The position numbers and the translations under genes are program-made. A stretch of DNA of 64,000 nt from Larix kaempferi. Taxonomy: Eukaryota; Streptophyta; Pinopsida; Pinales; Pinaceae. Within the stretch, counting starts at the first letter, position 1. Every line of letters starts with the position of its first letter. Below the pieces are notes generated by a model. That model was not told the DNA's origin. It saw only the letters and a program-made list of their open reading frames with translations, and did no database searches. This document shows positions 61,691 to 64,000 of the stretch, piece after piece. The stretch is from NCBI GenBank assembly GCA_027924585.1, contig BSBM01000076.1:5780501-5844500 (forward strand), given 5' to 3'.

Positions 61691-63940
61691 AAAATATCAA
61701 CAAGTATATCAAAATTTTAACTAAATGAGTTGGTTTAGCATTGAATAATATATTTAATAACGAGATATATATAGAGAGAGAGGAATAATTAAACATATCT
61801 ATAACAATCAATTAATTTATCCACACCTTGGAGATCTAAATATCACTTTTAAAAAAATCCAAAAAACCATTTTTGAATGAGTAAATCAATGTTTATTAAA
61901 GTATCCATTAATTGCACAACAACAACGTATAAACAATTTAGTGTATAGCCCATTCTTACCATGATTATCATTACTTATAGCTAAAGCGTCTCTTGACAAG
62001 GTCAACTTTGATCTATTGCCTCTTCTGTTGATTTATTTGATATGGTTAAAATGGAGCAATTGATTTGTATTGTAGAATTACTCTAATGGTTATGGGCACT
62101 GACTACAAAGTCCAAGTCCAGGTGTGTTTACATCCAACATTATTCGACCCTTGAACATGTTGTAGCCTCCATGCTACATCAACTTGTTTGATCAAAGTTG
62201 GCATGTTTCATTCATTGGATTGATGTTGGTCATTGTCAAATGGTCTTTGGTGTCCTCTTGCATGACCGGATGTGGTTCTTGGTGCTTGCATTTTAATCAT
62301 TTTTCTATGAGCATGCTTCTTTAATTCCTCTAATTTGGGAATTTATACTATGGTCAATTAATTGTAGTGTTTTGCTTCCATCTCCTCAACTTGATCTTGT
62401 ATTCTATACAATTTTTCATGACAGTGTTTGATAAAGGAAAGTCTACCTACTTTTTATTTTCCCATTCTTCTTTCAATAACAAACCCTCCTAGAAACCTAA
62501 GCATAGTGTTTGTTTTTCCTTATCAATTTCTTGGTTGAAAGGTACCTCAACTTATAATCGATAATCCTCTTCCTCGTCAACGAATAGAGTGACTCTCATC
62601 TATGACTGCATGGTAGAAACCTCTTGTAATGTCATTAGCATATTGACCTTGTATTTTTCCATGTCTTGTTCCAATATTCTTAATTCATATGCTTTGGTTT
62701 GTAAGAGGCATTGATCAACATTGAAACCGTTCACTGTTCACTTGTTAAGTTTTTCTTTGTGTGACTTGTGATGGAGTTTCAAACATTGGAATATCTTATC
62801 TTGGATCTTTTGATGGAATTTTGTAATATAATTTTCTAACTGATGCAACTTGCCTCTATTATACATGTGTAAGCTAGTACCAGGGACAATGAAGGGCCAT
62901 GACAACAACGTGCAAATTGATGGTCAAAATAAAGTGTACTATCACTTGTCACAACAAAAAAATATCTTCATACTTTAGTTCTACTTCAAAGCACTAGTTT
63001 GAATTTGAAAATCAGTCACATACAAGATAAGGTGATGGTCAACAATAAGATCAACGGAAATGTAACAACAAAACATTTCTCACAATTCAATGAAAGGCTT
63101 GTGTTTGTCAGTGTCAAATAACATATAAATGTGTATTGGTGTCTTCCATAGGTTATGTTGTTTAATTGGCCAACAAGGGATTCACTAAATAGACCCATGG
63201 CATAGCACATGAGGTCATGGGATATTAAAGAATAATCTAATTTTGTTTCTACCTCCAAATATTTATTGTTAATACCTCATGCCAATACACCTTTCCAAAT
63301 AAAACAAATCCCTATCATTTCCCTAAATATAATAAGTACAATTTTCTTCATGACATTTTTATACCCTGAAGATCTGGAGTATCCATAGTTGCCATTTTTG
63401 AGTCAATGTTTCGAATCCTTAGCTAGATTCATCAGCAGGACAATTCGTCAAAGGTAAGAGCTCCAAATGAGACGTATGACATATGTATCCAACATCTACT
63501 TTATCATATGTTGTTTATTAGTAAAATAAAACATTTGCAATGAATCACATAAATCTTCAATAGTTTCTTCCTTTGAAAAATAATGATGATGATGGATTAT
63601 TAAATATTCTACCTATTGTTATCTTGACAAGGATATAAGTGCCTTAACCCACACATCATTTTTCAGAAATATTTTTCAATCTTGCCATTGATGCAACCAA
63701 CGAGTTGAACAGCCTTTGGTCGTTCTACAATCACACATGCATAAGATTATATCATTTCCCATCCTATATATATCAAGGAAGACATATATAATTTTTTTTT
63801 TAGGATAATTTATGTATGTTTGGTTAATTATCCATCATGGAAGGCTTACTCATAACCTTGTTTTCCCATTATCCTATTAGCAATAGAACATGGCAAGATC
63901 TTCTCACTCCTATAACATTTCCCATCTCCATCTCCCAACA
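61691..63940. other. Unassigned sequence, possible retrotransposon relic on the minus strand
   Basis: The minus-strand reading at 62200-62340 gives ELKKHAHRKMIKMQAPRTTS and then GHARGHQRPFDNDQHQSN, a basic, gag-like composition without a diagnostic motif. The rest is closed in all frames. Confidence 0.3.
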
Positions 63941-63992
63941 ACACGTGGCAATAGCAATGTTGGGGACATTTCCACCACGTGGCTCTTGTTTT
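63941..63992. repeat. Imperfect palindrome related to the hairpin at 6011-6059
   Basis: On the minus strand this reads AACAAGAGCCACG, then GTGG, AATGTCCCC and ACATTGC, matching 6010-6050 with few differences. CCACGTGG and CACGTGGC make it partly self-complementary. The element it belongs to continues past the window. Confidence 0.7.
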
Positions 63993-64000
63993 TTATTTTA

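Noticed and set aside
1-64000. CRISPR arrays, rRNA, or intact tRNA genes
   Set aside because: None seen. The only tRNA-like promoter boxes belong to the SINE at 56.8-57.0 kb, which lacks a cloverleaf acceptor stem, and the repeat arrays have no spacer structure.

Overview
The window reads as nuclear DNA of a seed plant. It is AT-rich, very gene-poor and built mostly from decayed mobile elements. I infer a conifer or other gymnosperm from the low gene density and the layered old transposons; no sequence here proves it. The ORFs are short and broken except for a few transposon frames, and introns have GT/AG borders.

The only conventional host gene I can assign is at the left edge (1-2333, minus strand). 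It is the 5' three quarters of a plastid allene oxide cyclase (AOC) gene of jasmonate synthesis, with four exons visible and the 3' end outside the window. A TATA box lies 145 bp upstream of its ATG. Its largest intron carries two sets of tandem repeats.

The most unusual content is at 13.9-25.7 kb on the minus strand: a nearly complete but inactivated Helentron/Helitron2-type rolling-circle transposon. In the direction of transcription it encodes two OTU protease-like domains in tandem, a Cys-rich DUF6570-like segment, a Helitron_like_N/HUH Rep domain with a two-tyrosine motif, a Pif1-family helicase, and a fused endonuclease/exonuclease/phosphatase (EEP) domain. A separate intron-containing RPA1-like gene follows on the same strand. 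A second, truncated helicase-EEP copy in opposite orientation lies at 6.2-7.2 kb, cut inside the EEP domain by a 1.78 kb repeat. That repeat recurs at the same length and orientation at 27.6-29.4 kb.

A second composite family is present at 10.9-11.95 kb (minus) and 36.1-40.9 kb (plus). It carries captured exon fragments of plastid 3-oxoacyl-ACP synthase (KAS I/II) together with a roughly 180 bp tandem unit and 1.4 kb direct repeats.

The rest is retrotransposon debris and simple or tandem repeats. The debris includes a gypsy protease at 5 kb, a tandemly duplicated LTR-PBS junction at 30-31 kb, a gag relic at 50.2 kb, a chromodomain with polypurine tract and LTR start at 54 kb, and a tRNA-derived SINE at 56.9 kb. 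Tandem duplications occur at 20.4, 34.1, 48.2, 51.6 and 57.1 kb. Long stretches between these show nothing I can identify.
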